From the NCBI RefSeq assembly GCF_963924675.1, contig NC_089234.1, positions 61,911,588 to 61,975,587 of the forward strand: a DNA stretch of 64,000 nucleotides. The letters run 5' to 3'. Position 1 is the first letter of the stretch; every line of letters begins with the position of its first letter. This DNA is from Phocoena phocoena. Its lineage: Eukaryota > Chordata > Mammalia > Artiodactyla > Phocoenidae. Position numbers and translations under genes: made by a program. Below, one piece after another: positions 36,406-47,440 of the stretch. The notes beneath the pieces are model-generated. The model was given only the letters and a program-made list of their open reading frames with translations, made no database searches and had not been told where the DNA came from.

Positions 36406-37944
36406 TTCCACCACAGTCAAGTTCAAGTGCTCCCTGCCTCACTCTTGCTTCTGTACCTTTACCCTCTCTCTTCCTCCTGCCTGGAATGCCCTCCCCTCCG
36501 CCGGGGCTGGTCGCGTTCAGCTTTCCCTCCAGGCCCTGGACAAGCCACTGCTCTCGCGAGGCTCTGAAGCATTCAGCCCCACCGCACGCTTCTCAGCCTC
36601 CTCTGCTCTGCGCCAGTTCACTAACTACTGCATTACATTCCATCGTGAGGGCTTCTAATTGCTTCTCCAAGGCATGACTGGTCTCCTCAAGACAGCGATA
36701 CGCCGGGGCAGCAGGCAGCAGATTACAGCCAGGTTTCCATCTCCGCCTCCTTCCCGCCGCTCTGAGCGTCTGACTAGGACCCAGCGTGCAGAGGGTGCTC
36801 AGCTGGTCAATGGGCACTCACTCCCCGGGTCATGTTGCCCTTTCAGTGTCATACTCTCAGTGTCATCTAGAACCAAGCTTCCAGATTCCCTGGGGACCCC
36901 CACGTGTGCACCTGCGCCGGGGGCTCCGGACTCAGACGTGCAACCGCTGCTCAAGAGCTCCGCATGGACAAGGTTCGGGCTCCTCAAATTCCACAACACA
37001 CTCCACATGGGCCTCGGGACCGCTCCCCAAACCTGCCCTGCCCACAAGCTTGCCATCTCACAGGCAACTCCTGCTGCTAAGGCCCAAACCGACATCCCTC
37101 CTCCACTTCTCCCTTTCTCAGCCCCACATCCAGCCAATCAGGGAATCCTGTCAACTCTATGTCAACACACCCCCAGAAGCTGCCCCCTCTCACGCCCCAG
37201 TCAAGCCACCTCATCTCAGTGACGGCGTCTGACTGGCCTCCCTGCCACCGCCCTCAACCCCACCCCTGCTGTCTATTACCCGTGTGGCACCAGAGTGACC
37301 CTGTGGGAACCTGCGGTCATTACTAGAACCTCCCTGCTGCCCTCTCCCCACCCGCTCCCCAGGAACAAGCATGGCCTGGCGACCACCGCCCTCCAGCTGA
37401 GGCGGGGTCCAGACTGGGCGGGCGGCCCACAGCCCTCAAAGATGGTCAGTTTCTAAGGGGCAGGGTCCCAGAGCTCAGACCCCACCCTTCTTCTCAAAAT
37501 TGAACGCCACCCCTCTCCTTGGGGGCTTTGCATGAGTCCCTGCAGACTCCATCCTCAGGCCTGCGTGGGCTTGAGGGGCCTCACGCCCAAGGATGCTTTC
37601 CACGCCTAGTCCCCAGAAGGGAGAAAGGGGCCCTTGCCCCAGAGGCGGGTAACTGATTTTCCAAAGATGTCATATTTTGATCAGCACTTTCAAAGCATGA
37701 AGGGGCTAAACCTGGCACCATGTGCGTCTCTGATGTTCGTCCAACAAACACCGGTCACCCTTAGACCAGGCTCTGGGATTCAGTGCTGACCAGACACGGT
37801 CCTGGCCTCAGGATCCCACTGTCCCTACACATAACCAAGGGAGTCAGCCTGGTGTCCCGGCCACCGTACACCCCACTCCCACCTCACCGGTACCCAGGCA
37901 GGTGCTCACCGCCACCCCTCAAGGCAGGTGGGGCAGCAGTAGTG

Positions 37945-38065
37945 ACCCCGGGTGACAGATGGAAAAGCAGAGGCCCAGGCAGGTCAAAGTGATTTGCCCA
38001 AGGTTGTGCCAGAAGTTACTAGCAGAGCCTGGGCTAGAACCAGGGTTTCCGACCCGCTCCCAGGG
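37945..38065 (+). mobile_element. MIR SINE remnant
   Basis: 'gatggaaaagcagaggccca', 'gtgatttgcccaaggttgtg' and 'ctagaaccagggtttccgac' match the MIR core and 3' part in plus orientation. Confidence 0.75.
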
Positions 38066-38636
38066 CTCTTCTGGTTGCTGGAGAAGAGCGCCCTCTCCTG
38101 GAGACCAACGATGTGGACAAAGAACCCAAAGATACAGAGGTGGTAGAGGGGGCGGCTTTCCTATTTAATCACACAATGACTTATGCAACTGTCTGCTTTC
38201 CATCCGCTCACAGGCAGACATCTGTGAAGCCCTACTTGTGCCAGGCAGGGTCTGAGTCAGGGTTTCAGGGATGAGTCCTTGTACGTGGAACAGAGATGAG
38301 CAGCAGAAAGAGGCACCTTTAGTGACAACCACGAACTTGACAATGACAGCAATGAGCACAGAGGCAGGGTCTCAGGAGACGGAGAGGGCGCGGGGGGGAG
38401 GGGGGAGGCAGGGAGACGGTGGGGTTGAGATCTGAACCCCTCCCAAACCACTGAAAATCCCAAGCCTGATGGCGCACATTCAGAAACCACGCCTGGCACC
38501 CTGTCAGTGTTCCCCTGATGGATGCCATTGAACAAACCAGCATAGTCCCCCTGGAGGGTGGAAGTGGTTCCAGCTCAGCCGTATGACGGGAACGAAGGGA
38601 AAGCAAGGGAGGTCTCAACTACTGAGAACATGAGCC

Positions 38637-38690
38637 TACTCACACACTCACACACTCACACACACACAGACCCACACCCACACACTCCAT
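38637..38690. repeat. Short imperfect (CA)n tract
   Basis: Interrupted cacacactca units, about 50 bp, in the large PALD1 intron. Confidence 0.85.
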
Positions 38691-38968
38691 CTGAATGAAA
38701 GCTGCTCACCAATCCACTGGCTCTATTTTGGCCTGGTGTGAAAGAGCCTTGGGAAGCAACCCTTTCCTTCCATCATATTTTACACGACAGCTCACAGCAT
38801 ACCAGAGTTGCTCTAATTGCAGGGCCTGAGACACTTTACCTACCAGAATGAGGTCTCCAGGGAACAACTTTGGCCATGCCGGAGTCTTGGAGAGACAGAG
38901 AGAGACCCCACTTAGGGCTCAGGGCCAGAGCTCTCTCTCTCGACATTTCTCTTAAGAAATAATCTTCG

Positions 38969-39313
38969 GGACTTCCCTGGTGGTGCAGTGGTTAAGAATC
39001 TACCTCCCAATGCAGGGGACACGTGTTCAATCCCTGGACCGGGAAGATCCCACACGCCGCAAAGCAACTGAGCCCGTGCGCCACAACAACTGAGCCTGTG
39101 CTCTAGAGCCCGCGAGCCACAGCTACTGAGACTGTGTGCCACAACTACTGAAGCCCGCGCACCTAGAGCCCGTGCTCCACAACAAGAGAAGCCACCACGG
39201 TGAGAAGCCCACGCACTGCAATGAAGAGTAGCCCCCGCTCACCGCAACTAGAGAAAGCCCGCACAGCAACGAAGACCCAACGCAGCCAAAAATAAATAAA
39301 TTTATTTTAAAAA
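38969..39313 (+). mobile_element. CHR-type SINE, long form
   Basis: Head gacttccctggtggtgcagt, B-box region 'acgtgttcaatccctggacc', long body with 'caactagagaaagcccgcac' and a taaataaatttat tail. It has a perfect 15-bp duplication aagaaataatcttcg (38954-38968 and 39314-39328). It is antisense to PALD1. Confidence 0.95.
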
Positions 39314-41591
39314 AAGAAATAATCTTCGCCCTTGCAGTGCTGAGCTGGATCTCTTTGACCTCTTAGCAACTCTGCACCAACCCAGGGCAGTGCAACCAGG
39401 AAGGGCTGGTGGCTTCCTTGCCAGCCCTTTTTTTTCTGCCACAAGAGAACTGTCCCCTGGGTCATGGCCATCACAGTGAAGGAAAGGAATGCAGGCCAAG
39501 GAGTTGGGAGACTGGTGCTAACCCTGCCTCCAGCTGGTCACAAAACTTCATTAGGCCTCAGTGTGTTCCTCAGGAAAATGGGTCTAATAAAACACACCCT
39601 CACCTCCTCACCAGCTGCTCTGAAGACCAGAGGAAAGAGAGGGAAGTTCTTAGAAAACTCAAAACGCATGGCTCAAAGTTAAAGCATCACAGTCTATAAA
39701 ATAAATCTCAATTTGAGACCAAAGGACGTTTTACTTCTCTCCGTGTGGTACCTTCACCTCAGATTTTCCTCAAACTCCTTCTGAAGGGACAGACGGGAGA
39801 CACATCAGACTGTCTCAAACACAGAACTAACACAGAATTAATGTCACTAGCCAAGGCTAAGGAAAAATGCCCTTGGCATTAATGATTCTAACAGGACTTC
39901 CTTCAGGAGCCCTGACCTTGGTTTCTGTCACAAATATTTTCCCTTTCCAGGCCCAGCAAGAAACACACTCATTCACCCGATGGTGTCACCCCTGTGGGCT
40001 GGGGGCCCCCTGGATTCTCCTCAGTCGGGGGCCCAGTCTTCTCACCTCTATTCCAAACTCATGGAGTGGCTTAGTTCAAAGGATTTTCTCTTTCTTTTTT
40101 CCTATTGAGGCATTTTAAAAAATACCCTGAGCACTGTGGCCCCCTCACACACATGGGGTGATCAGGCCCTGAGCCAAACTCACTGCCTCTATAGGAATGG
40201 AGGAGGCATCACGGGCTGCAGCTCCCAAAGGCCAGGCAGCCTGCGACAGGCCTCGGCAAAGAGAGGCGTCCAGACTGCTACACCGGGGAAGGTCTGTCTC
40301 CACGGAAAATGTGTGTGCAGGTCTGGCCCCATGCCCTTCTACAGCCATGACCCGAGTGTGGGATGTCTTCTTGTCCTCTGGGTTCCTCCCCTTACTTAGG
40401 CGGGGAATACAAGGACAAGGCCCATGGCTTCCAGGCCTTATGCTTTCCCCCAGTGGGGCTGCAGATGGGCAAGGGAGGTGAAACTGCCCCCTCTTCCTTG
40501 GGCGGCAGTGTGGCACAGTGGAGAGGGTCTGATCTGGGAGTCGGGGGCTGGAGTCGTGCTCTCCTCCTGCCATCATCTACCAGCTGTGTGTCCTCGGACA
40601 AGCCCAGGACCTCCCTTCCTCAAATGGAGGGAATGTTACAAGCTGCCTTGGTCAGGTACAGGCACACAGGGAGGACTGAGCCAGACTGTGGATGTGAAAA
40701 TGTACAGTCAGCCTGGCGTGGACACCTCCAGGCTGGTTCTGAGCCTGGCGTGGACACCATCCAGGCCCCATGTGTCCTTGGCCCCGTGGCCTCCAGCAAT
40801 GGCCTCCAGCAACTCCCAGCCTCCCCTCATGAACCCCTCCATCTGCCCTCTCCTGGCCCACCCCCACCCAGTCACCCCCAGACCCTCATCACAGACTCCA
40901 GTGCCATCCGAGTCTGGAGGAACATTAGGGCTTACTGAGTACCTCCACTCGGCTATAGAGAAGTGTCTCCCAAACCTCCCCTGGGGACGGGTAAATCCAA
41001 GGGCCTGCCTTCCTGCCCTCACTGCATCTCGGGGACGGCTCTTTCTGGAAGTACAGCAGTTAAATAATGCAGAGGGAATGAGAGAGCCGGTGTATCAGCA
41101 TTTTGCAAACCCCCCATGAAATAAGGAATCCAGGATATGAGCACCAGCAGCTGCCAGGTCACAGCAGAGACCACAGGACCTTCCAGGCCCCCGCGGCAGC
41201 ACACGGCACCACCCGTGACTGTGCCGGCCAAACGCCAAGCCAAGTCCGATCAAGCCTCTGCTCTACCCATTTACAGGAAGCACGGGAACTGCAACAAAGG
41301 CTCAACTAAACCCACAGGTGCAATCGGCAAGATCCAGACTGTGGGACGCCTGGGAAGATAACCTGGTTACCTCATCACATTCACTTCAGGGGAGGAAAGG
41401 AGGAGAAATGTTCTAGATTCACTGAGACTTAAGGGCCTCATGAGCCAAATGCCACCCGTGGATCTTGTTTGGGTCCTGCTCCAACTGCAGAAACACATCG
41501 TGAGATCAGTGAGAAAATCTAACACTGACTAGGTATTGGAGGACGAGAAATCACTGTCGTTTTAGGTGTGATAATGGCGTTATGATGGTCT

Positions 41592-41706
41592 TTTTTTTTG
41601 GCCACGCCGCAGCTTGCAGGATCTTAGTTGCCCAACCAGGAATCGAACCCGTGACCCCTGCAGTGGAAGCACAGCATCCTAACCCCTGGACCACCAGGGA
41701 AGTCCC
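41592..41706 (-). mobile_element. tRNA-derived CHR/Bov-tA-like SINE, minus strand
   Basis: The reverse complement begins gggacttccctggtggtcca and has the B-box region 'gggttcgattcctggttggg'. The word tatgatggtcttttttt flanks it (41581 and 41707). It is in sense orientation to PALD1, unlike the other intronic SINEs. Confidence 0.92.
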
Positions 41707-44214
41707 TATGATGGTCTTTTTTTAAAAGATCCCTTCTTTGACGGATATGCTGAAATATTCATAGAGGAAGTAATATGAGGTCTGGGACTGTCTCAAAATA
41801 ATCCAGTTGGGGTAGCGGGTGGCACTGGTAGGGCTTCAGATGAAATAAGACTGGCCCTGATTCCTGAAGCTGGGAGGTGGGCACACAAGGGTCTGTGAAA
41901 ATTATTCTCCCTACTTTGAATTGTTCTGTTTGAAATTTTCCAAAATAATTTGAAAAAATAAGTTCCTATTTTTCAACTCAGTCAATAATCCTACTTCTAA
42001 GAATCGGCCTCAGAAACACGCCACATGGATGAAAGAGCCGCATGTGCTGTGAGGCTCACGGTACCATCACCTGCCCAGAGAACAACAGGAAGTGATCTCA
42101 CGGGCCACCTCCACAGGAAGAGCAGGTGATGCCACAGTACATCCACTCAACCAGGTATTATGCCGACATTACATAGGATGATGTAGAGGCTCTTCAACAG
42201 ACAGGCTGAAGTGTCCACGAGCTCAAACCATCGATGAATGAGCCTCTCCTCATTCTACCAGAATCTAAGCTCAGTGAAGCTTCCCTCTGCTCCATCCCCA
42301 GACACAGGACAGGCGCTCAGTAAGCACGTGCTGACTGAGCACATGTCTAAATGGAAGCACGCCATCCAGGTGAATGGGCAGGCCAGCTTGTGTACCCAGC
42401 GCGATCACCCCTGTGAGAGGAAGTGAGCGCACAGGCACAAAGACCAGAAAGAGAAGGCAAAACCGAAACCGTCCCTGGGAGGCTGGGTAATGGTCTAATA
42501 TCGTTTCCAAAACCACAAACAAGCTACAAAGAGTCCTCAGCGCCGTTGTGTGACTTCGCCGAGCAGACAGATACTGACACACACCCTGAGCCCTCCTTTC
42601 TGCTCCACGACAGAGCAGCAACCCCCACATTCTCCCGCTCTTCTCCACCAAGGGCCCTGAAATAGGTTTACTGCTGGCAGAAGTGCACTCACCACGCTCC
42701 AGGAGCCGTTTTCTTAATTGCTTGTGATTAAGGTGTAAGCTGACTGCTGGACCTGGCGGGGCCAGGGAAGGGAAATGCACTGTGTGGGGGATCTGGGGTG
42801 CAGGGCAGGAAGCTGAGGAGCGCGTGCTGCTGACAGTCTCAGAACCCCAAGGCTGTGGGATCCTGGGAGGAAACCTTCTGATGGGCAGAATGTGGACAGG
42901 ACCTGGCATGCTCCCAGGCAAATGGAGCCCATGTAGGCGATACACCCCCAACCTGAGCCTGGGCTCAGGTCCATTTCCATTCAGAGGTCCTGGGTGTCCA
43001 ACCAGGCGAACGAGAGTCACTGCACATGCAGCACCTGGCCTGCTCTGAGCAGACAACTGCAGGCTCCACCGGAGAGCAGCCGGGGGCTTCCGGCTTGAAA
43101 CCAGAGGGCAGGGGTCTAAATAAACAGCCAGGTACCAGGCGTGAGACATGGCTGCCAATTTCCAGAGGAGTCAGTCCATCAGAGGGAAAGGGTAGAGGAA
43201 GCAGCTGCCTCTGGAGCCTCAGCAAGCCCACCACAGCCCACCAGGGCAACATGGACTGAGACCCGGGGTCAAGGGCATCGTGGTCAGGGGAGGGGCTCGG
43301 GGCTGGGAGTGAGGATCTTTGCCTCTCATCCCTGATCTGCCATCAACTCACGTGGGGCCCTGGGCAGTCCGCTCTCCTGCTCATCTGTAAACAGAGAGGT
43401 CACATGCTCTCTAAGTCCCCTTGGCACTAAAATCTGAGAGTCTGTTCAGGGGGTTTGAAGCTAGGAAGAACATCACAGGACACTGTGCCCTACAATGATC
43501 CTTGGGACCTCCCATTTTCGAACATTCACTGTGTCCTTCCCACACACAGCGCTGCGAGGAAGCGCCATTAATCCAGCCTGTGGGCGCGGGGACAAAGGTA
43601 GTCAGAGAGGATGAAGATGGCCCTGTAGGAACCCAGCGCCTTCCAGCGCCCACATCCTCGTTCCTTCTACCAGTCAACCCAGGACAATCTAACCTGCTTC
43701 CTTCCCATCCACACGGGGCTTGACAGTCATAATTAAATCCATTCCAGGGTCCACGCACACACACACCTAGCTGGCCAGATGCCCCTTCAAATCTGGAGGC
43801 AGCTGGGACAGCTCAGATCACCCTGACCTCAGGCAGGACAGGGGCTCTGGGTCCAGTCAGGCCTGGGCGAGTGCAGGGTGACCCTGAAGGAGGCATTCTG
43901 CCTTTCTGACTAAAGTAAGCAGTGGCCTCGTCGCAATTCCCAAATCTAGGTCTATGACCAGTCTCACAACTCCACAGGAATTTAGAAATATAAATCTTTT
44001 CAAGGACTGTCCTCTATTCTGGGAACACCCACCCTACTTTTCTGGTACTAAAATAACCTTTCTTTTCTAAAATGCCAACCATGTTAGATGGTAGTTGGGT
44101 TTTTTAAATTTTTGCTTCTTTACTTCCTTCCTTCCTTTAAAATGAACACATTTAACAAGGCTACATATTGGCAACCCTTGAAAGATCCTTCCCTTTGTTA
44201 ACACTGGTCTGTGA

Positions 44215-44374
44215 AACCTGGGCTAGGAATAAGGTCTTTGGATTCTTTCTTTGTTCTCTAACAGCACCTCCAGGCTGGAAGGCGTCTATGATTAGATGAC
44301 CTCTGAGATTAGTGTCCTTATAAGAAGAAATAGCAGAGAGCCCCCTCCCTCCCTTCCCTTCTCTCCGTACACAC

Positions 44375-44405
<31 letters not shown>

Positions 44406-44600
44406 GCCATGTGAGGACACAATGAGAAGGCACCTGTATATAAGCCAGGATGAGAGCCCTCACTAGAAACTCAATCAGCCAGAACCTTGATCTTGGACTT
44501 GCCAGCCTCCACAACTGTGAGAAAATAAAGTTCTGTTGGTTAAGCCACGCAGTCTGTGGTAGTCTGGTATGCCAACCCAAGCTGACTAACACACTTGTGA
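44215..44600 (+). mobile_element. MaLR-type solo LTR (MST/MLT1-like), old endogenous retroviral remnant
   Basis: 'tagtgtccttataagaagaa', 'ggccatgtgaggacacaatg', 'aaccttgatcttggacttgc', 'aactgtgagaaaataaagtt' and 'ctgactaacaca' are the ordered landmarks of mammalian MaLR LTRs, including the AATAAA in its R region. No internal coding sequence follows, so it is a solo LTR. A (CA)n run at 44369-44401 expanded inside it. Confidence 0.88.
44369..44401. repeat. (CA)n microsatellite in the MaLR LTR
   Basis: A near-perfect CA run of about 33 bp. The LTR flanks it on both sides. Confidence 0.95.
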
Positions 44601-44639
44601 TACCCTCTCTCTCTCCCTAGGTTTCTGTCTCCCCGTGAC

Positions 44640-45935
44640 AGGGTAACACTGTATGAGGCCAATATTACCCTGATGCCAAACCAAACACATCACAAGAAAA
44701 GAACTCTGCAGATCAATAGCTTTTATGAATTTGATGCAAAAATCCTCCACAAACCAAACGTAGCAACATGTAAAGAAGATCGTACACCAAGACCAAGTAG
44801 GATTTATCCCAGGGATGCAAGCTTGGTTTAATTTCCAAAAATCAATTCCAACAATACACTATACCAACAGAATAAAGGGCAAAAACCAGAGAATCATCTC
44901 AATGGATAGAGAAAAAGCATTTGACAATATTTAACATCTCTTCATTAAAAAACACAATAAACCAAGAATGGAAGAGAACTTCCTCAAAGGATATCTGTGA
45001 CAAACCCACAGCTGATATCACACTTAACGGTGAGAGACTGAAAGCTTTCCTCTTAAGATCAGGAACAAGACAAAGATGTCTGCTCTTGCCACTTCTAGTC
45101 GACATTGTACAGGAAGATTTTGCCAGGGCAATCAGACAAGAAAATCAAATAAAAGACATGCATATTGGAAAGAAAAAAATAAAATATCTCTACTTGCAGA
45201 TGACATGACCTTGTATACAGAAAATTCTAAGGAATTCACTAAAAAAGTAAAAGTATTAGAACTAATAAACGAGTTCTACAAGGTTGCAAGATAGAAGACC
45301 CACATACAAATATCAGTTGTATTTCTATACAGTAGCAATGAACAAACTAAAAAAATAAAACTAAGAAATCAATTCCATTTATAATAGCATAAAAGTAACA
45401 AAATACTTAGAAATAAATTTAATAAAACAAGTACAAAACTTACACTCCAGAAACTACAAAACATCATGTAAGAAATTAAAGAAGACCAATATAAATGGAA
45501 ACATACCTCATTTCTTCATGGATCAGAAGAGTGACTATTGTTAAGATAGCAATCCCTGGGACCTCCCTGGTGGCAGAGTGGTTAAGAACCCTCCTGCCAA
45601 TGCAGGGGACATGGGTTCGAGCCCTGGTCCGGGAAGATCCCACATGCCGCGGAGCAACTAAGCCCGTGCGCCACAACTACTGAGCCTGAGCTCTAGAGCC
45701 CACAAGCCACAACTACTGAAGACCGCATGCCACAACTACTGAAGCCCGCATGCCTAGAGCCCGTGCTCCACAACAAGAGAAACCACTGCAATGAGAAGCC
45801 CGCACACCTCAGCGAGGAGTGGCCCCCGCTCGCCACAACTAGAGCAAGCACCTGCGCAGCAACGAAGACCCAACGCAGCCAAAAATTAATTAATTAATTT
45901 AATTTTTTTTTAAAAAATGGCAATCCCCAAACTGA
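44640..45935 (+). mobile_element. Old L1 fragment (reverse transcriptase region), split by a SINE
   Basis: The text encodes fragments of LRSGTRQRC and a degenerate LxADDMTLY motif near 45190-45215, so it is the ORF2 reverse transcriptase region. Many stops are present. A long-form SINE at 45557-45919 divides it, and the fragment resumes briefly with 'gcaatccccaaactgatt'. Confidence 0.85.
45557..45919 (+). mobile_element. CHR-type SINE, long form, in an old L1
   Basis: Head gacctccctggtggcagagt, B box 'gggttcgagccctggtccgg', long body and a ttaattaattaattt tail. An 8-bp duplication gcaatccc (45549-45556 and 45920-45927) confirms the edges. Confidence 0.94.
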
Positions 45936-46199
45936 TTCCCTGCCTCTTCATAGCTGACTCTGACAGCAAGAGCGCCCTGCACACTCTCCCCTCCCTCTTG
46001 GATCTGCTTGACCCCCACTCAGGGACCTTAGGGACCCCCATCCACTCCACTCTCTGTCAGAGCACCCAGACACGACCTCCTAGAGGGGCAGAGAGACACA
46101 CAGTCTCCCATGCAGGGAGCGAGGACTCCAGACTCCATTTCACCCACAAAAAGCCTCAGTGACCAGCTAAGAAGCCACAGAATCATCTGGGCTGCAGCT

Positions 46200-47060
46200 A
46201 TAATGGATGGCTAAATCAAAAAGGACAATCACCAGAGACTTCCCTGGCGGTCCAGTGGTTAGGACTCTGCACTTTCACTGCCGAGGGTGTGGGTTCAATC
46301 CCTGGTCAGGGACCTAAGATCCCACAAGCCACGCAGCCTGGCCAAAAAAATAAATAAAATTTTTTAAAAAGGACAATCACCAGTGTTAGCGAGGATGTGG
46401 AGAAATTGGAATCTTCACACACTGCTGATGGGAATATAAAATGGTGCGGCCACTTTGGAAAACAGTCTGGCAGTTCCCCAAAAGACTAAACCTAAAGTTA
46501 TAAAATGACCCAGCAATTCCACTCCCGTGTATATTGAAAACACGTCCACACAAATACTTATACATGAATGCTCATAGCAGCTCTATATTCATAATCGCGA
46601 GAAAACGGCAACAACCCAAAGTCCGTCAACTGATGAAGAGATAAGCAAAATGTGATATATCCACACAACAGAATAGTATTCAGTCATAAAAAGGAGTGAA
46701 ATACTGATACACGCTACAATGTGGATAAACCTCAAAAATACTATGCTAAGTGAAAGAAGCCAGTCACAAAGGTCCAAATATTGTATAATTCCATTTATAT
46801 AAAACGTCCAGAATAGGCGAATCCCCAGAGACCGAAAGTAGGTCGGCGGTCGCCCAGGGCTTGGAGAGGGGGAAACGGGGAACGACTACTAGTGGGTACA
46901 AGAGGTTTCTTTTTGGGTTGATGAAAATGTTCTAAAGTTGATGTGGCAACGATGGTTACACAACTCTGTGAATATACTAAAAACCATTGCCTTGCACACT
47001 TTAAATAAGTGACTTGTGTGGTGTGTGAGTTACATCTCAATAAAGCTATTATAAAAGGAG
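46200..47060 (+). mobile_element. Old L1 3' fragment, split by a SINE
   Basis: 'gtgttagcgaggatgtggag', 'atgacccagcaattccactc' and 'gtgaaagaagccagtcacaa', then 'tacatctcaataaagctatt', mark the C-terminal ORF2 and 3' end of an old L1. The SINE at 46236-46365 interrupts its first part. Confidence 0.85.
46236..46365 (+). mobile_element. tRNA-derived CHR/Bov-tA-like SINE
   Basis: 'agacttccctggcggtccag' head, 'gggttcaatccctggtcagg' B-box region and a short A/T tail. It has a perfect 18-bp duplication aaaaaggacaatcaccag (46218-46235 and 46366-46383), the longest TSD in the window. Confidence 0.96.
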
Positions 47061-47107
47061 CGAGCAAGAGGGCCAGACACTCCAGCGGCAGAACCCGCAG
47101 TGCGGGC

Positions 47108-47246
47108 CCCGCCCAGGGGCACCAGCATCATGCAGGAGCTTGCTAGACGCCCAGATCTACAGAATCAAAAGCCGGGGGGTGGGCCCAGCAATATGCATTT
47201 TAACAAGTCCTCCAGGTGATCATGAACCTCACTAAAGTTGGGGACC
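47108..47246. mobile_element. MER5A-like DNA transposon remnant
   Basis: 'atgcaggagcttgctagacg', 'ggggggtgggcccagcaata' and 'ttttaacaagtcctccaggt' are ordered landmarks of MER5A, a non-autonomous hAT-Charlie element. Confidence 0.82.
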
Positions 47247-47254
47247 CCTGCTTA

Positions 47255-47440
47255 GAGTACGTGGTACTTAACCTTGACTGTACTTTGGAATCACCTAAGT
47301 TACTTTAAGGAAAACTCCATGCCCCAGCCCCCATAACAGACCAACTAAATCAGACTCTCTGCGGATGGAGCTCAGGCATGGGCCTGTATTAAAGCTCCGA
47401 GGTGAATCGACTGCGCAGCCAGGGTGAGAAGAACTGGATT
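47255..47440. mobile_element. MER20-like DNA transposon remnant
   Basis: 'ttggaatcacctaagttact', 'caactaaatcagactctctg' and 'gtattaaagctccgaggtga' follow MER20. It sits directly beside the MER5A remnant. Confidence 0.78.

Noticed and set aside
42271..43158. 295-codon minus-strand frame inside the 16.6 kb intron
   Set aside because: Sense to PALD1 but not bordered by fitting splice sites in the paladin reading, has no domain, and falls where the protein is already continuous between the exons at 49567 and 32987.
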